64,000 bases of DNA from Streptomyces niveus (GCF_001723055.1 NZ_MDCR01000015.1:1-64000), one strand, 5' to 3'. Shown: positions 9,179 to 18,342, counted from the first letter of the stretch. Numbers and translations are program-made. The notes: generated by a model not told the origin, from the sequence alone.

Positions 9179-9508
9179 TCAGCCGCCCGCCGGGCGAGCC
9201 ATGCCCGGATCGATGTCCTCGGCTTTCGGCGCGTTGGCGACCCGCTGGGACACGTATCGACTCTTGATCTCTTCCGTCGTCAGGACCTCCCAGTTATCCG
9301 GGAGTTCCTCGCCCGCTTTCTTCAACTCGACCGTCCACGCCTCGACCGCCTCGGCCCGGGGCTGCGGATATGCCGACTCGGCCGGGGGCCGCGCGCTCTC
9401 CGTCACCGGCGGTAGCGAGTCCTCCCAGGCCGCCCCGACGAGGAACGCCCCGGCGGCCACAGCCGCCACCACACCGGCGCCTGCGATCCCCATCCACATA
9501 CGTGCCAT
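9179..9508 (-). CDS. Small membrane-anchored or secreted hypothetical protein
   Basis: 109 residues. An ideal GGGAGGGG ribosome-binding site precedes the ATG at 9508. The N-terminus MARMWMGIAGAGVVAAVAAGAFLVGAAWE is a single membrane segment or uncleaved signal; the rest is soluble, acidic and Pro/Ala-rich, with a helical segment (AEAVEAWTVELKKAGEELPDNWEVLTTEEIKSRY). No cysteine lipobox is present. Family not recognised. It faces the secreted protease gene tail to tail. Confidence 0.6.
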   Translation of the reverse strand: MARMWMGIAGAGVVAAVAAGAFLVGAAWEDSLPPVTESARPPAESAYPQPRAEAVEAWTVELKKAGEELPDNWEVLTTEEIKSRYVSQRVANAPKAEDIDPGMARPAGG

Positions 9509-9622
9509 CAGGTTTCCCCTCCCGCGATGCTCATCGTCGCCATGGTGTCATCCTCGCGGGCCATGGGCGGGGCGCTCAGCGAGCCGGGCCCTCTCGGGCG
9601 GTTGCCGGTGACGGTCTGCGGC

Positions 9623-10360
9623 TCAGTCCTTGGGCAGGGTGCGGTTCAGGAGTGGGAGCAGCCGGTCCCAGTGGTGCCGGAGCCCGGTCGGGCTGAACGC
9701 GTCCGTGTCCGGCATCGTGAAGCCGTGGGCCGTGTCCGGGTAGATCTCGGTGGTGTGGGTGACACCCGCCGCGTCCAGCGCCTCGTTGAGTTCGGTGACC
9801 GCCTCGGGGGACATGTCGTTCTCCGAGAGGCCGACATGGACCTCGGCGGTGAGCGCGGCGAAGTGGCGGTGTGGGCTGTCCGGTGCGGCGGTGACCAGGA
9901 AGCCGGGGTGGAACACCGCGAGGGCTGCCACCTCGTCCGGGTGGGCCAGTGCGGTGCGGGTCGCCCAGAGGCCGCCCATGCAGTAGCCGGTCACGGCGAT
10001 CCGTCCCGCCGTGACCTCGGGCTGGGCGGCGAGGAAACCGAGGTAGGCGTCGGCGTCGCGCAGGACCCGATCCGTCGTGTGCGCGACGATGAAGGGGCGC
10101 AGGCGGTCGATGATCGCGGGGCGGACGTCTTCGCCGATGTACGCGGGGAGTTCGACCACCGGTCCCGGGCCGTGCCGGTAGTAGACGTTGGGTACGAGCA
10201 CGTAGTACCCGTGCCCGGCCAGCTCGCGGGCCATCTCTTCGAGCGCGGGGCGCAGGCCGAAGGCGTCCATGTACACGAGCACCGCCGGGTGCCGCTCGCC
10301 GTCGTCGGGGTGGGCGGCGAACGCGTCCGCCTGGAGGCCGTCCGTCGTGGGAATCCGCAC
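9623..10360 (-). CDS. Dienelactone hydrolase family protein
   Basis: 245 residues, alpha/beta-hydrolase of the dienelactone hydrolase family (PF01738). The nucleophile elbow is GYCMGG (Cys, as in carboxymethylenebutenolidase), followed by GLSENDM bearing the likely Asp, and TAHGFTM bearing the catalytic His. Start is a GTG (VRIPTTDGLQADAF). It is divergent from a MarR regulator, and two matching palindromes lie between them, so it is probably repressed by that regulator and induced by a small aromatic or lactone ligand. A remnant of a related gene lies at 6890-6979. Confidence 0.85.
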   Translation of the reverse strand: MRIPTTDGLQADAFAAHPDDGERHPAVLVYMDAFGLRPALEEMARELAGHGYYVLVPNVYYRHGPGPVVELPAYIGEDVRPAIIDRLRPFIVAHTTDRVLRDADAYLGFLAAQPEVTAGRIAVTGYCMGGLWATRTALAHPDEVAALAVFHPGFLVTAAPDSPHRHFAALTAEVHVGLSENDMSPEAVTELNEALDAAGVTHTTEIYPDTAHGFTMPDTDAFSPTGLRHHWDRLLPLLNRTLPKD

Positions 10361-10396
10361 TGTCTTCGTCGGAATGGTGAATCTTCCTCATCTGGT

Positions 10397-10411
10397 GTTA
10401 GTGGCACTAAC
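10397..10411. promoter_or_regulatory. MarR-type operator 1
   Basis: Perfect palindrome GTTAGTGGCACTAAC, within 40 nt of the hydrolase start. It shares the GTTAGT-N3-ACTAAC pattern with the second copy at 10440. Confidence 0.7.
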
Positions 10412-10439
10412 GGGTTCGGGGCGGGAGTGAACGTACATC

Positions 10440-10454
10440 GTTAGTTGGACTAAC
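10440..10454. promoter_or_regulatory. MarR-type operator 2
   Basis: GTTAGTTGGACTAAC, second copy of the palindrome, centred 43 nt from the first and 22 nt before the regulator's ATG. This placement suits autorepression as well as repression of the divergent hydrolase. Confidence 0.7.
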
Positions 10455-10475
10455 GCAACGGGTAGGGTGACGGCC

Positions 10476-10919
10476 ATGAACAGTGACGACAGGCTGCGTC
10501 AGCGGGCGAGCCGCCTGCTGTCGCAGGTGGCCGCGCGGTCGGACCGGCTGATCAACGAGGGTCTGGCCCAGGCCGACGCGCGGAAGTGGCACTACGCCGT
10601 GCTCGCCTCGCTCCTGGACTTCGGGCCGGCCAGCCAGGCTGCTCTGAGCAAGCGCACCGGCATCTACCGCAGCGACATGGTCGGCGTGCTCAACGAGCTG
10701 GCTCAGCGCCAACTCGTCGAGCGGGCACCGGATCCAGACGACCAGCGCCGTAACGTCATCACGATTTCCCCTGCGGGCCGCCGCCGACTACGCCGCCTCG
10801 ACAAGGTCCTGGACGCCCTCCACGACGAACTGCTCGCCCCACTCGACGCGGCCGAACGCGACCAGCTCGTACGGTTGTTGACCCGCCTGCTGGATTACCA
10901 CGACTCGCCGGGGAGTTGA
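10476..10919 (+). CDS. MarR family transcriptional regulator
   Basis: 147 residues from ATG 10476, which follows GGGTAGGG at a suitable distance (a GTG three codons upstream is possible). Winged-helix pattern: WHYAVLASLLDFGPASQAALSKRTGIYRSDMVGVLNELAQRQLVERAPDPDDQRRNVITISPAGRRRL, with the recognition helix and the Asp/Arg wing typical of MarR proteins, flanked by dimerisation helices. Likely a ligand-responsive repressor of itself and of the divergent dienelactone hydrolase through the two GTTAGT-N3-ACTAAC sites. Confidence 0.88.
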   Translation: MNSDDRLRQRASRLLSQVAARSDRLINEGLAQADARKWHYAVLASLLDFGPASQAALSKRTGIYRSDMVGVLNELAQRQLVERAPDPDDQRRNVITISPAGRRRLRRLDKVLDALHDELLAPLDAAERDQLVRLLTRLLDYHDSPGS

Positions 10920-10950
10920 TGGGCGGCCGGCGGAGGGCCCGCAGGTGGGA

Positions 10951-11823
10951 TCAGAAGACGGACACGCCGTAGGCGGAGAGCGGCTCGACCACGGGCTGGG
11001 CGAAGGTGGTGCCTCCCGAGCTGCAATTGCCGCTGCCGCCCGAGATCAGGCCCAGGGCCTGCGTGCCCGAGTAGACCGGGCCGCCGCTGGAGCCGGGCTC
11101 GGAGCAGAGGTTGCTCTGGATCAGGCCGTAGACGATCCCGTCCGCACCGTAGTTGACCGTGGCGTTCAGGCCGGTGACCGTGCCGCTCCGCACGCCCGTC
11201 GTGGGGGCGCTGGTGGTGATCCGCTGTCCGATGAAGGGGCTGCCGGCGCTGGTGATGTCCTGGTAGGAGCCGTTCTGGAGGTAGACGGAACCCTCGGCGG
11301 CACTCTGGTTCGAGTAGCGGATGAGGGCGTAGTCGTTGCCCGGGAAACTGGAGTTGACGGTGGTGCCGAGGCTGGTCACGTCGCCGGTGTCCGTGCAGTG
11401 GCCCGCGGTCAGGGCGTACTTGACGCCCGCGCCGTCCTGCACGTTGAAGCCGATCAGACACCGGATGCCGCCGGGTAGCAGGATGTACTCGCCTCCGGCG
11501 ATGTGCTTGGTGAACTTTCCGTTGGTGCGGTTGATTTCGGGCGCCCCGGCCGGTGTTGTCGCCGCCTTGGTGAGCGCGGCGACTTCGCCGGCGTCGACCG
11601 TACTGTCCACGGTGACCACCACCGTGCCCGTCGCCATGTCGGTGTACCACGCGCTGCCGGTGACATCCGCGCGCGCCAGGGCGGTGTGTGCCGCGGTGAG
11701 CTGCGCCGCGGTGGGTCTGACCGCGTCGTCGGCGGTGGCGCCGGGTGCGGTCAGCGCGGTGGCGGCCAGCACCCCGGAGGCTACGGCGATCAGTCGTGCG
11801 CGGGGGGCGGGAGTGCGGTTCAT
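10951..11823 (-). CDS. Secreted S1 family serine protease, streptogrisin-like
   Basis: 290 residues from the ATG at 11823, chosen because GGAGGA sits 4 nt before it; an upstream ATG adds five residues. The signal peptide ([23 protein letters not shown]) is followed by a pro-region of about 80 residues, then a mature domain with ALTAGHC (His), GNDYALIRY (Asp) and [12 protein letters not shown] (Ser), ending [18 protein letters not shown] as in streptogrisins A/B. The Cys pairs match the family's disulfides. Streptogrisins are exported, autoprocessed peptidases with chymotrypsin-like specificity. Monocistronic. Confidence 0.9.
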   Translation of the reverse strand: MNRTPAPRARLIAVASGVLAATALTAPGATADDAVRPTAAQLTAAHTALARADVTGSAWYTDMATGTVVVTVDSTVDAGEVAALTKAATTPAGAPEINRTNGKFTKHIAGGEYILLPGGIRCLIGFNVQDGAGVKYALTAGHCTDTGDVTSLGTTVNSSFPGNDYALIRYSNQSAAEGSVYLQNGSYQDITSAGSPFIGQRITTSAPTTGVRSGTVTGLNATVNYGADGIVYGLIQSNLCSEPGSSGGPVYSGTQALGLISGGSGNCSSGGTTFAQPVVEPLSAYGVSVF

Positions 11824-11943
11824 GAAGTCCTCCGACATGTCATGCCTGCGTCAATCCGCTGGGTTCGCTCATATTTCACCGCCGTACGCCCGCCGACAAG
11901 TCTGGAATGAGCCGCCCGCACGCCCCTGCGGCAGGCCAAGCGC

Positions 11944-14187
11944 TCAGCGTTTCGCGTCCGACATGTTCCGGCCGTGGCGTTGGGCCGGTAGTGACAGCGG
12001 AGACGGGGCCGGGGTGCGGTCCTCCAGGGGGACCGGGGTGGGGAGGCCCGTTGTTTCACCCAGGAAGACGCGGCGGACCACACGTTCCGCCGCCAGGCCG
12101 TCGTCGTACGGGCAGAAGCGGGCCCGGAAGGCCGCGCGGAGTTGGGCCGAGCGGGAGCCGCGCCAGTGGTCCGTCGTGAAGATGTCGATCAGGTCGTCCT
12201 CGTCGCGTGCCACCGCGCCCGGGGGGAAGGAGCGGACGTCGAAGTAGGTGCCGCGGGCCGCCTCGTACGCGTCCCAGTCGTCGATGTGGATCACGACGGG
12301 GCGGTCCAGATTGACGTAGTCGAACATCAGCGACGAGTAGTCCGTGATGAGCGCGTCGGCGGCCAGGCACAGCGACTCGACCCGGTGGTGGCCCGAGACG
12401 TCGATGATGCGCGGGTGCGGGGTGTGCGGCAGGGGGGCCTCGTACGTGTGGTGGGCGCGGGTCAGTACCACGAAGCGCGGGCCCAGCGCCTGGACCAGGC
12501 GTTCCAGGTCCAGCGGGACGTACGGGGTGCGCCGGTAGTCGCGCTGGGTGGGTGCGTACAGCACGGCGGTGAAGCCCTCGGGGATGCCCAGCGACTCCCG
12601 CAGTCGGGCGACGTCGGACGAAGTGGCCCGCTGGAACACGTCGTTGCGCGGGTAGCCGTATTCGAGCGCCGTGTGGCCGGCCGGGTACGCCTTCTCCCAG
12701 ACGAGGGTGGAGTGGCGGTTCGCGGAGAGGGAGAAGTCCCATTGGTCGACGCCCGCGAGGAGTTGGTCGAACTCGGTGTGCCGGGCCGCGGCCGGATGGT
12801 CCTGGAGGTCGAGGCCCATGGACTTGAGCGGGGTGCCGTGGTGGGTCTGGAGGAGGATCTGCTGCGGGCGTTTGACCAGGTGCCGGTCGAAGTTGACGTT
12901 GTTCACGAGGTACTTGTCGCGCGCGAGCGCCGTCCAGTAGCCGAAGCTGCCGGGGCGCAGCTTGCGCGTGGCGGTGGGCACGGTGTGGTGGTACTCGGCG
13001 CGGCCGATCCACGACGTGCCGATGTGCGGGGCGAGTTCGCGCACCTTCTCCTCGATGGCCGCCGGATTGCACGCGTAACCCCGGCCGTCGTACGCCGCGA
13101 AGACCGCCCTGTTCTGCCGTACGGGCAGGCATCGTTGGATGCGGTAGTGAAGTCGGAGCGTCCGTGCGCGCAGCGCCCGGCCGAGGGCCGTGACGGCGTC
13201 CCGGGCGCCGATCTGCGCGCGCTGCGCCGTCCACAGGGCGCGGTACGTGCGGTGCGCGCCGAACCGCAGCAGTGTGTGGCGCAGCCGGGCCCGCAGCAGC
13301 GGCGCCGAGCCGGGGGTGCGGTGGCGGCGGTGGTGGGCGCGGGCCCTGCGGAAGAACTCGGGGCGGCTGCGGCGCGGCAACCGCCCCCGTACGGCCACGA
13401 GTTTGGAGAAGTGGTCGAGCATCCGCCGGAACAGCACGGGCCGCCAGTCGTCCAGCGCGGGGCGCGAGTCGATGAAGGCGAAGACCCGGTCGTACTGGTC
13501 GAAGATGTCGAAGTGCTTGCGGCTGGTGGTGGACAGGATGTTGCCCTGGCGCCGCTGCCGGTAGTGCACGCAGACGCGGTCGAGCGTCGTGATCGACTCG
13601 GCGGCCATCAGGACGGGGAAGGTCCAGGGCGTGTCCTCGTAATAGCCCGGCGGGAAGGAGAAGTTCTGCCGGGCGATGTACTCGCGGCTGTACGCCTTGT
13701 TCCAGACGACCATCAGCACCCTCAACAGGTCCGGCCTGTCGGTGAGTCGGAAGGACGCGGGGCCGCTCTCGTCGAGGAGGTCGGAAAGGATGTTGCGTAC
13801 GACCTCGCCCGACCAGTACGTACGGGCGTAGTCGTAGACCAGGACGTCCGGGCTGTCCGTCTCCTTCAGCCGGTCGGCGATGGTCTGGAGCGCGCCGGGA
13901 GTGAGGGTGTCGTCGCCGTCGAGGAAGATCAGGTAGTCGCCCGTTGCGTGGGCCATCCCGGCGTTACGGGCGGGGCCGAGGCCCTCGTTCTCCGTCAGGT
14001 GTACGGCGACCACACGCGGGTCGGCGGCGGCGGTCTCGTCGATGATCGACCCGCAGGCGTCGGGTGATCCGTCGTCCACGGCGATGAGTTGGAAATCCTC
14101 GTAGGTCTGGTCGAGCACCGACCGCAGGCACTCCTGCAAGTACGCCTGGACCTTGTACGCGGGGACGATGATGCTGAACCGGGCCAT
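11944..14187 (-). CDS. Bifunctional GT2 glycosyltransferase / CDP-glycerol glycerophosphotransferase
   Basis: 747 residues. Residues 1 to about 230 form a canonical GT2 domain (FSIIVPAYKVQAYLQECLRSVL, AVDDGSPDACG, YLIFLDGDDTLTPG with the metal-binding aspartates, GYYEDTPW). Residues ~380-720 form a TagF-like domain with YDGRGYACNPAAIEEKV, QTHHGTPLKSMG and ITDYSSLMFDY. Such fusions build teichoic-acid-like wall polymers at the membrane, coupling sugar transfer to polyol-phosphate transfer. It is transcribed alone, opposite to the related operon at 1-6.2 kb; the accessory interval lies between. Confidence 0.87.
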   Translation of the reverse strand: MARFSIIVPAYKVQAYLQECLRSVLDQTYEDFQLIAVDDGSPDACGSIIDETAAADPRVVAVHLTENEGLGPARNAGMAHATGDYLIFLDGDDTLTPGALQTIADRLKETDSPDVLVYDYARTYWSGEVVRNILSDLLDESGPASFRLTDRPDLLRVLMVVWNKAYSREYIARQNFSFPPGYYEDTPWTFPVLMAAESITTLDRVCVHYRQRRQGNILSTTSRKHFDIFDQYDRVFAFIDSRPALDDWRPVLFRRMLDHFSKLVAVRGRLPRRSRPEFFRRARAHHRRHRTPGSAPLLRARLRHTLLRFGAHRTYRALWTAQRAQIGARDAVTALGRALRARTLRLHYRIQRCLPVRQNRAVFAAYDGRGYACNPAAIEEKVRELAPHIGTSWIGRAEYHHTVPTATRKLRPGSFGYWTALARDKYLVNNVNFDRHLVKRPQQILLQTHHGTPLKSMGLDLQDHPAAARHTEFDQLLAGVDQWDFSLSANRHSTLVWEKAYPAGHTALEYGYPRNDVFQRATSSDVARLRESLGIPEGFTAVLYAPTQRDYRRTPYVPLDLERLVQALGPRFVVLTRAHHTYEAPLPHTPHPRIIDVSGHHRVESLCLAADALITDYSSLMFDYVNLDRPVVIHIDDWDAYEAARGTYFDVRSFPPGAVARDEDDLIDIFTTDHWRGSRSAQLRAAFRARFCPYDDGLAAERVVRRVFLGETTGLPTPVPLEDRTPAPSPLSLPAQRHGRNMSDAKR

Positions 14188-14253
14188 GGATCGGGAACGG
14201 CCGATGGAGTGACCGGGTTACGCCAGACGTGGCATACGGGGGACAAATACGCC

Positions 14254-14283
14254 GGGCGGGCCGGTAGTTGAACCGGCCCGCCC
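14254..14283. terminator. Terminator downstream of the ABC operon
   Basis: Perfect 12-bp stem GGGCGGGCCGGT / ACCGGCCCGCCC with a 6-nt loop, flanked by a T-run on the plus strand and TATTTGT on the minus strand. It lies 43 nt past the last gene of the minus-strand sugar ABC operon. Confidence 0.75.
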
Positions 14284-14325
14284 CTTTTGGCGTACTTTCC
14301 CGTCGAACGGGTGCCCGAAGCGGCC

Positions 14326-15243
14326 CTACTTGACCGCCCCCGCCATGACGCCCGAGACGAACTGCCGCTGGAACAGGAAGAAGACCGCCAGCGGGATGAT
14401 CATCGAGAGGAAGGCGCCGGGCGCCAGCACATCGATGTTGTTGCCGAACTGCCGTACCTGCTGCTGGAGGGCGACCGTGATCGGCGGGGAATCGGAGTCC
14501 GCGAAGATCAGGGCCACCAGCATGTCGTTCCAGACCCAGAGGAACTGGAAGATGCCCAGCGAGGCGATCGCGGGACCGCCGAGCGGCATCACGACGCGCG
14601 TGAACAGCCGGATCTCGCCCGCCCCGTCGAGACGGGCCGCCTCCAGCAACTCCCGGGGAATCTCCGCGAAGAAGTTCCGCAGAAGGAAGATCGCGAAGGG
14701 GAGTCCGAACGCGACGTGGAACATGACCACGCCGAAGGTCGTCTCGAAGATCCCGATCTCACCGAAGAGTTCGGAGACCGGGATGAGCGCGACCTGGACC
14801 GGGACCACCAGCAGACCGACGACGAGCATGAACCACCAGTCGCGGCCCGGGAAGTCCATCCACGCGAAGGCGTATCCCGCGAGCGAGCCGATCACCACGA
14901 CCAGCACGGTCGAGGGGACCGTGATCATCACCGTGGACCAGAGGGAGTTGGTGATGATGTCGTTGGACAGCAGCTCCGAGTAGTTCTCGGTGGTGAGCTG
15001 CGCCGGCTTGGTGAAGACCTCCCACCAGCCGCTCGCCGCGATGTCCGACGAGCCGCGCAGCGAGGAGATCAGCAGACCGATCGTCGGCATCATCCAGAAC
15101 AGGGCGACCAGGATGAGAAAGACCTGGACCACTCCGCCGCCGGCCTTCGCCATGATCCGGGCGGGCAGGGACGGCCTCGGCTTGGCCGTCGCGCCGGCCG
15201 GCAGGTGCTGCTTCGCCGGCGCCGCTGTGTCAGTCGTACTCAT
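14326..15243 (-). CDS. Carbohydrate ABC transporter permease (MalG type)
   Basis: 305 residues from ATG 15243, which overlaps the upstream permease stop by 4 nt. It has six predicted membrane segments and the EAA loop ELLEAARLDGAGEIRLFTRVVMPLGGPAIASL that docks the ATPase, as in the CUT1 MalG family (PF00528). It is the third gene of a solute-binding protein - MalF - MalG operon. No ATPase gene is present; in Streptomyces such importers are commonly energised by the shared ATPase MsiK. Substrate is unknown. Confidence 0.88.
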   Translation of the reverse strand: MSTTDTAAPAKQHLPAGATAKPRPSLPARIMAKAGGGVVQVFLILVALFWMMPTIGLLISSLRGSSDIAASGWWEVFTKPAQLTTENYSELLSNDIITNSLWSTVMITVPSTVLVVVIGSLAGYAFAWMDFPGRDWWFMLVVGLLVVPVQVALIPVSELFGEIGIFETTFGVVMFHVAFGLPFAIFLLRNFFAEIPRELLEAARLDGAGEIRLFTRVVMPLGGPAIASLGIFQFLWVWNDMLVALIFADSDSPPITVALQQQVRQFGNNIDVLAPGAFLSMIIPLAVFFLFQRQFVSGVMAGAVK

Positions 15244-16604
15244 CGGCGGTTCTCCTTCTGCATCCGGCGAATGTTGAAGAGCATCACCGGGATCACGAGC
15301 AGCAGGAGGAATACGGCGATCGCGCTGCCCACGCCGACGTTGGCGTCCGTGCCGAACGACGAGCGGTAGAGCTGGAGCGCCAGCACGTTCGCGTCGTCCT
15401 GGGACGAGCCCGGCGCGATGATCAGCACCAGGTCGAAGATCTTCAGCACATTGATCATCAGGGTGACCATGACGACGGCCAGAACCGGTGCGAGCAGCGG
15501 GACGGTGATCCGGCGGAACACGTTCCACTCGTTCGCGCCGTCGACCCGCGCGGCCTCCAGGAGTTCACGCGGCATGCTCGCCAGACCGGCGCCGATCAGC
15601 ACCATCGCGAAGCCCGCCCACATCCACAGATAGCTGCCGATGATCGCGGGGGTCACGAGGGACGGACCGAGCCAGTCCACGCCGTTGTACGGCTCCCTGA
15701 AGTTGGTCTCGGGCAGCTGGAGCACGGCTCCGTCGGCCGAGGCCGGCAGGGTGAACGTACCGTCCGACGCCGCGGTCGCCGACGCGACGACCTTGCCGTC
15801 CTTGACCGCCTCGATCTTGAGGCCGCCCAGGCCCAGTTCCTTCGGGTCGACGACGTTGGGCTTGCCGCCGCCGCCCTTGGTGAAGTCCAGCCAGGCGGTG
15901 CCGGTGATCTCGTCGCCGCCACTCTCGGCCGCCTTGGCCGGTACGGCGTCCGAGGGCATCTTCCCGGGCGGTACGCCGACCAGCGGCAGCAGCACCGGAG
16001 TGCCCGCCGAGACCGGCGCCTTGGTGACGAACGAGCCCTTGGCGTCGCCGGCCTTCAGCGGATGCACCGGCAGCGGACGGGCCTTGGGATAGCCGGCCGA
16101 TTCGGAGAACGTGTCGTGCACGCCCACGGCGACGGCGTTGGCGATGCCGCGCTCCGGGGCCTGCTCGTACACCAGCCGGAAGATGATGCCGGAGGCGAGC
16201 ATCGAGATCGCCATCGGCATGAAGACGATCAGCTTGAACGCCGTTCCCCAGCGCACCCGTTCGGTGAGTACGGCGAAGATCAGACCGAGCGCGGTGGCGA
16301 CCGTGGGGGCCACCACCACCCAGATCAAGTTGTTCTTGATCGCGGTCCGGATGGTGTCCTCGGTGAAGATCTCCACATAGTTGTCGAAGCCCGCGAAGTT
16401 GTCGCCGGACTGGTCGAAGAACGACCGGTAGACGGAGAACCCGATCGGGTAGACCACGAGCGCGCCCAGCAGGATCAGCGCGGGCAGCAGGAACGCCACC
16501 GCGAGACCTTTACGTGTGCCTGTCACGCTCTTGCGCTTCCCCTTGGCGGGGGGCGGGGGCGCCGACACCTTGGTGCCGGTGCCCCCTGTTGTCGCCGACG
16601 TCAT
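15240..16604 (-). CDS. Carbohydrate ABC transporter permease (MalF type) with a large extracytoplasmic insertion
   Basis: 454 residues, well above the roughly 300 usual for CUT1 MalF-like permeases without a large extra loop. After the early membrane segments comes an inserted region of about 150 residues (GVHDTFSESAGYPKARP to NFREPYNGVDWLG), then the remaining segments and the EAA loop ELLEAARVDGANEWNVFRRITVPLLAPVL. The insertion ends in a beta-rich stretch (LKIEAVKDGKVVASATAASD, then GTFTLP) resembling the prealbumin-like Cna-B/carboxypeptidase-regulatory fold. It pairs with the downstream MalG and upstream binding protein; the extra domain may contact the binding protein or the wall. Confidence 0.85.
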   Translation of the reverse strand: MTSATTGGTGTKVSAPPPPAKGKRKSVTGTRKGLAVAFLLPALILLGALVVYPIGFSVYRSFFDQSGDNFAGFDNYVEIFTEDTIRTAIKNNLIWVVVAPTVATALGLIFAVLTERVRWGTAFKLIVFMPMAISMLASGIIFRLVYEQAPERGIANAVAVGVHDTFSESAGYPKARPLPVHPLKAGDAKGSFVTKAPVSAGTPVLLPLVGVPPGKMPSDAVPAKAAESGGDEITGTAWLDFTKGGGGKPNVVDPKELGLGGLKIEAVKDGKVVASATAASDGTFTLPASADGAVLQLPETNFREPYNGVDWLGPSLVTPAIIGSYLWMWAGFAMVLIGAGLASMPRELLEAARVDGANEWNVFRRITVPLLAPVLAVVMVTLMINVLKIFDLVLIIAPGSSQDDANVLALQLYRSSFGTDANVGVGSAIAVFLLLLVIPVMLFNIRRMQKENRR

Positions 16605-16608
16605 CGCG

Positions 16609-18009
16609 TCAGCTCTTGTATGCCTTGGCGGCGTCCGACTCCAGCTGCTGCTGAGCGCCCTTGACGTCCTTCGGGTTCTTCAGGAAGTCCTGAAGCGCCT
16701 TCCACTCGCCCTTGCCGGGCGTACCGCCGAACGACTGCGGCATCTGGTCCGACATGTCGAAGCGGAAGTCGTCACCGGCGTCGATGAGCGCCTTGGCGAT
16801 GTCACGCTGCACGTCGCTCGGGTACGCCTTGCCGTCCAGGGCCTTGTTCGGCGAGATGAAACCGCCCAGCTCCGCCTGGATCTGCGCGGCGTCCGTGGAC
16901 GCCAGGAAGGTCAGCAGCGCCTGCGCGCCCTTGCTGTCCGTCAGGGCCACGGCCGCGTCGCCACCGGTCACCACGGGGGAGTCGGCGCCGACGGCCGGGA
17001 ACGGGAAGACCTTGGCGTCGGTGCCGACCTTGGCACCGGCCTCGGTGACGTTCACGCCGGCGAAGTCCGCGGCGAAGACCATCGCGGCCTTCGGGGTGTC
17101 ACCGCCCGTGAAGGTCTGCGTGACCGAGGCGGGGAACTCGGTCTGGAGCGCGCCGTCCGCGCCGCCGGCGATCAGGGTGGGCTTGCCCCACAGCTCGGCG
17201 AGCGTCGTCAGGGCGGTGGCCACCGACGGGTCGGTCCACTTGATCTCGTGCTTGGCCAGCTGGTCGTACTTCTCCGGGCCGGCCTGCGACAGGTAGATGT
17301 TCTCGAACCAGTCGGTGAGCGTCCAGCCGTCGGCGCCGCCGACGGAGACCGGGACGACGCCCGACGCCGAGATCGTGTCGGCGGTCGTCAGCAGGTCCTT
17401 CCAGGTCTTCGGCTCGCTCGCGCCCGCGTTCTCGAAGGCGGTGTTGTTGTACCAGACCAGCGACTTGTTGGCGGCCTTGTAGTACACGCCGTACTGCTCG
17501 CCGTCGACCGCGCCGAGGTCCTGCCAGCCCTTGCCGTAGTTCTTGGCCAGCTGCGCCTTCGCCTCCGGACCGACCGGCTTGGCCCACTTCTTCTCCACGG
17601 CCTGCGTGATCGCGCCGACCTGCGGGAGCATCGCGACGTCCGGCGGGCTGCCGCCGGCGATCTTCGTGCCGAGGAAGTTCACGATCGGGTCCTGCGCGGG
17701 GACGAACGTGACCGTCGCACCGGTCCGCTTCTCGAACTCGTCCAGAACCTTGGTGAAGTTGGCCTGCTCGGGGCCGGTCCACACCGCGGCGACCTGGATC
17801 TTCTCGCCGTCCAGCTTGGGCAGTTCGACCGTGGTCGCGGGCTTCTTGCTCTCGCTCCCGCCATCCGATTTGTCCTCGGAGTCGCCGCTACAACCGGTGA
17901 GCACCACGGCGCCGACGACCAGGGCCGCCACCGCCGCTCTGTGTGACCCTCGTGCCGCTGAGCGTGCTCCTGCTCCAAATGCCTTACGGCCATTAAGAGT
18001 TGTACGCAT
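16609..18009 (-). CDS. Extracellular solute-binding lipoprotein of a sugar ABC importer
   Basis: 466 residues from ATG 18009. It begins with an Arg-rich n-region, a hydrophobic core (AAVAALVVGAVV) and the lipobox LTGC, so it is a lipoprotein tethered to the outer membrane face. The body follows the family-1 binding-protein pattern (EEFEKRTGATV-like region, GSPPDVAMLPQ, YYKAANKSLVWYNNTAFENAG, WEDL-type helices). It captures a sugar for the two permeases encoded just downstream; 4 nt separate it from the MalF-type gene. Specific ligand not deducible. Confidence 0.88.
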   Translation of the reverse strand: MRTTLNGRKAFGAGARSAARGSHRAAVAALVVGAVVLTGCSGDSEDKSDGGSESKKPATTVELPKLDGEKIQVAAVWTGPEQANFTKVLDEFEKRTGATVTFVPAQDPIVNFLGTKIAGGSPPDVAMLPQVGAITQAVEKKWAKPVGPEAKAQLAKNYGKGWQDLGAVDGEQYGVYYKAANKSLVWYNNTAFENAGASEPKTWKDLLTTADTISASGVVPVSVGGADGWTLTDWFENIYLSQAGPEKYDQLAKHEIKWTDPSVATALTTLAELWGKPTLIAGGADGALQTEFPASVTQTFTGGDTPKAAMVFAADFAGVNVTEAGAKVGTDAKVFPFPAVGADSPVVTGGDAAVALTDSKGAQALLTFLASTDAAQIQAELGGFISPNKALDGKAYPSDVQRDIAKALIDAGDDFRFDMSDQMPQSFGGTPGKGEWKALQDFLKNPKDVKGAQQQLESDAAKAYKS

Positions 18010-18047
18010 GACTGCCCCGTCTCTCCATCGAGCGTGCGGATCTTGAC

Positions 18048-18063
18048 GCATGCTTGCGCATGC
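18048..18063. promoter_or_regulatory. Candidate operator of the sugar ABC operon
   Basis: GCATGCTTGCGCATGC: two GCATGC half-sites separated by 4 nt, 39 nt upstream of the binding-protein start, preceded by CTTGAC on the plus strand. The spacing and symmetry suit a dimeric sugar-responsive repressor. The rest of the 333-nt gap (18010-18342) shows no gene I can support. Confidence 0.45.
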
Positions 18064-18342
18064 GGACCGGCGCCCCGAGCGAGCTGACGACGCCGTCCTT
18101 GTCCCGTTGCGGTAAGTCCTACGCGCAGTGACCGTAGGCCGCAATACTGTCCTGGGCTTCAATTCGAAGATCGTGATGGGCTCGTGACGTCGTTTACGGA
18201 CGTAGGGGTAATTTCAGAGATGTGAAGGCATGGCCACCTACCGAGGTCTGGACCAATACCGGCTGTCACCTCAGGATGTCCGCTTTCGGCCACGGCGCGG
18301 CCACGGGTGGCCGCCGGACCCGGGGACGGGCGGCGGTTACCG

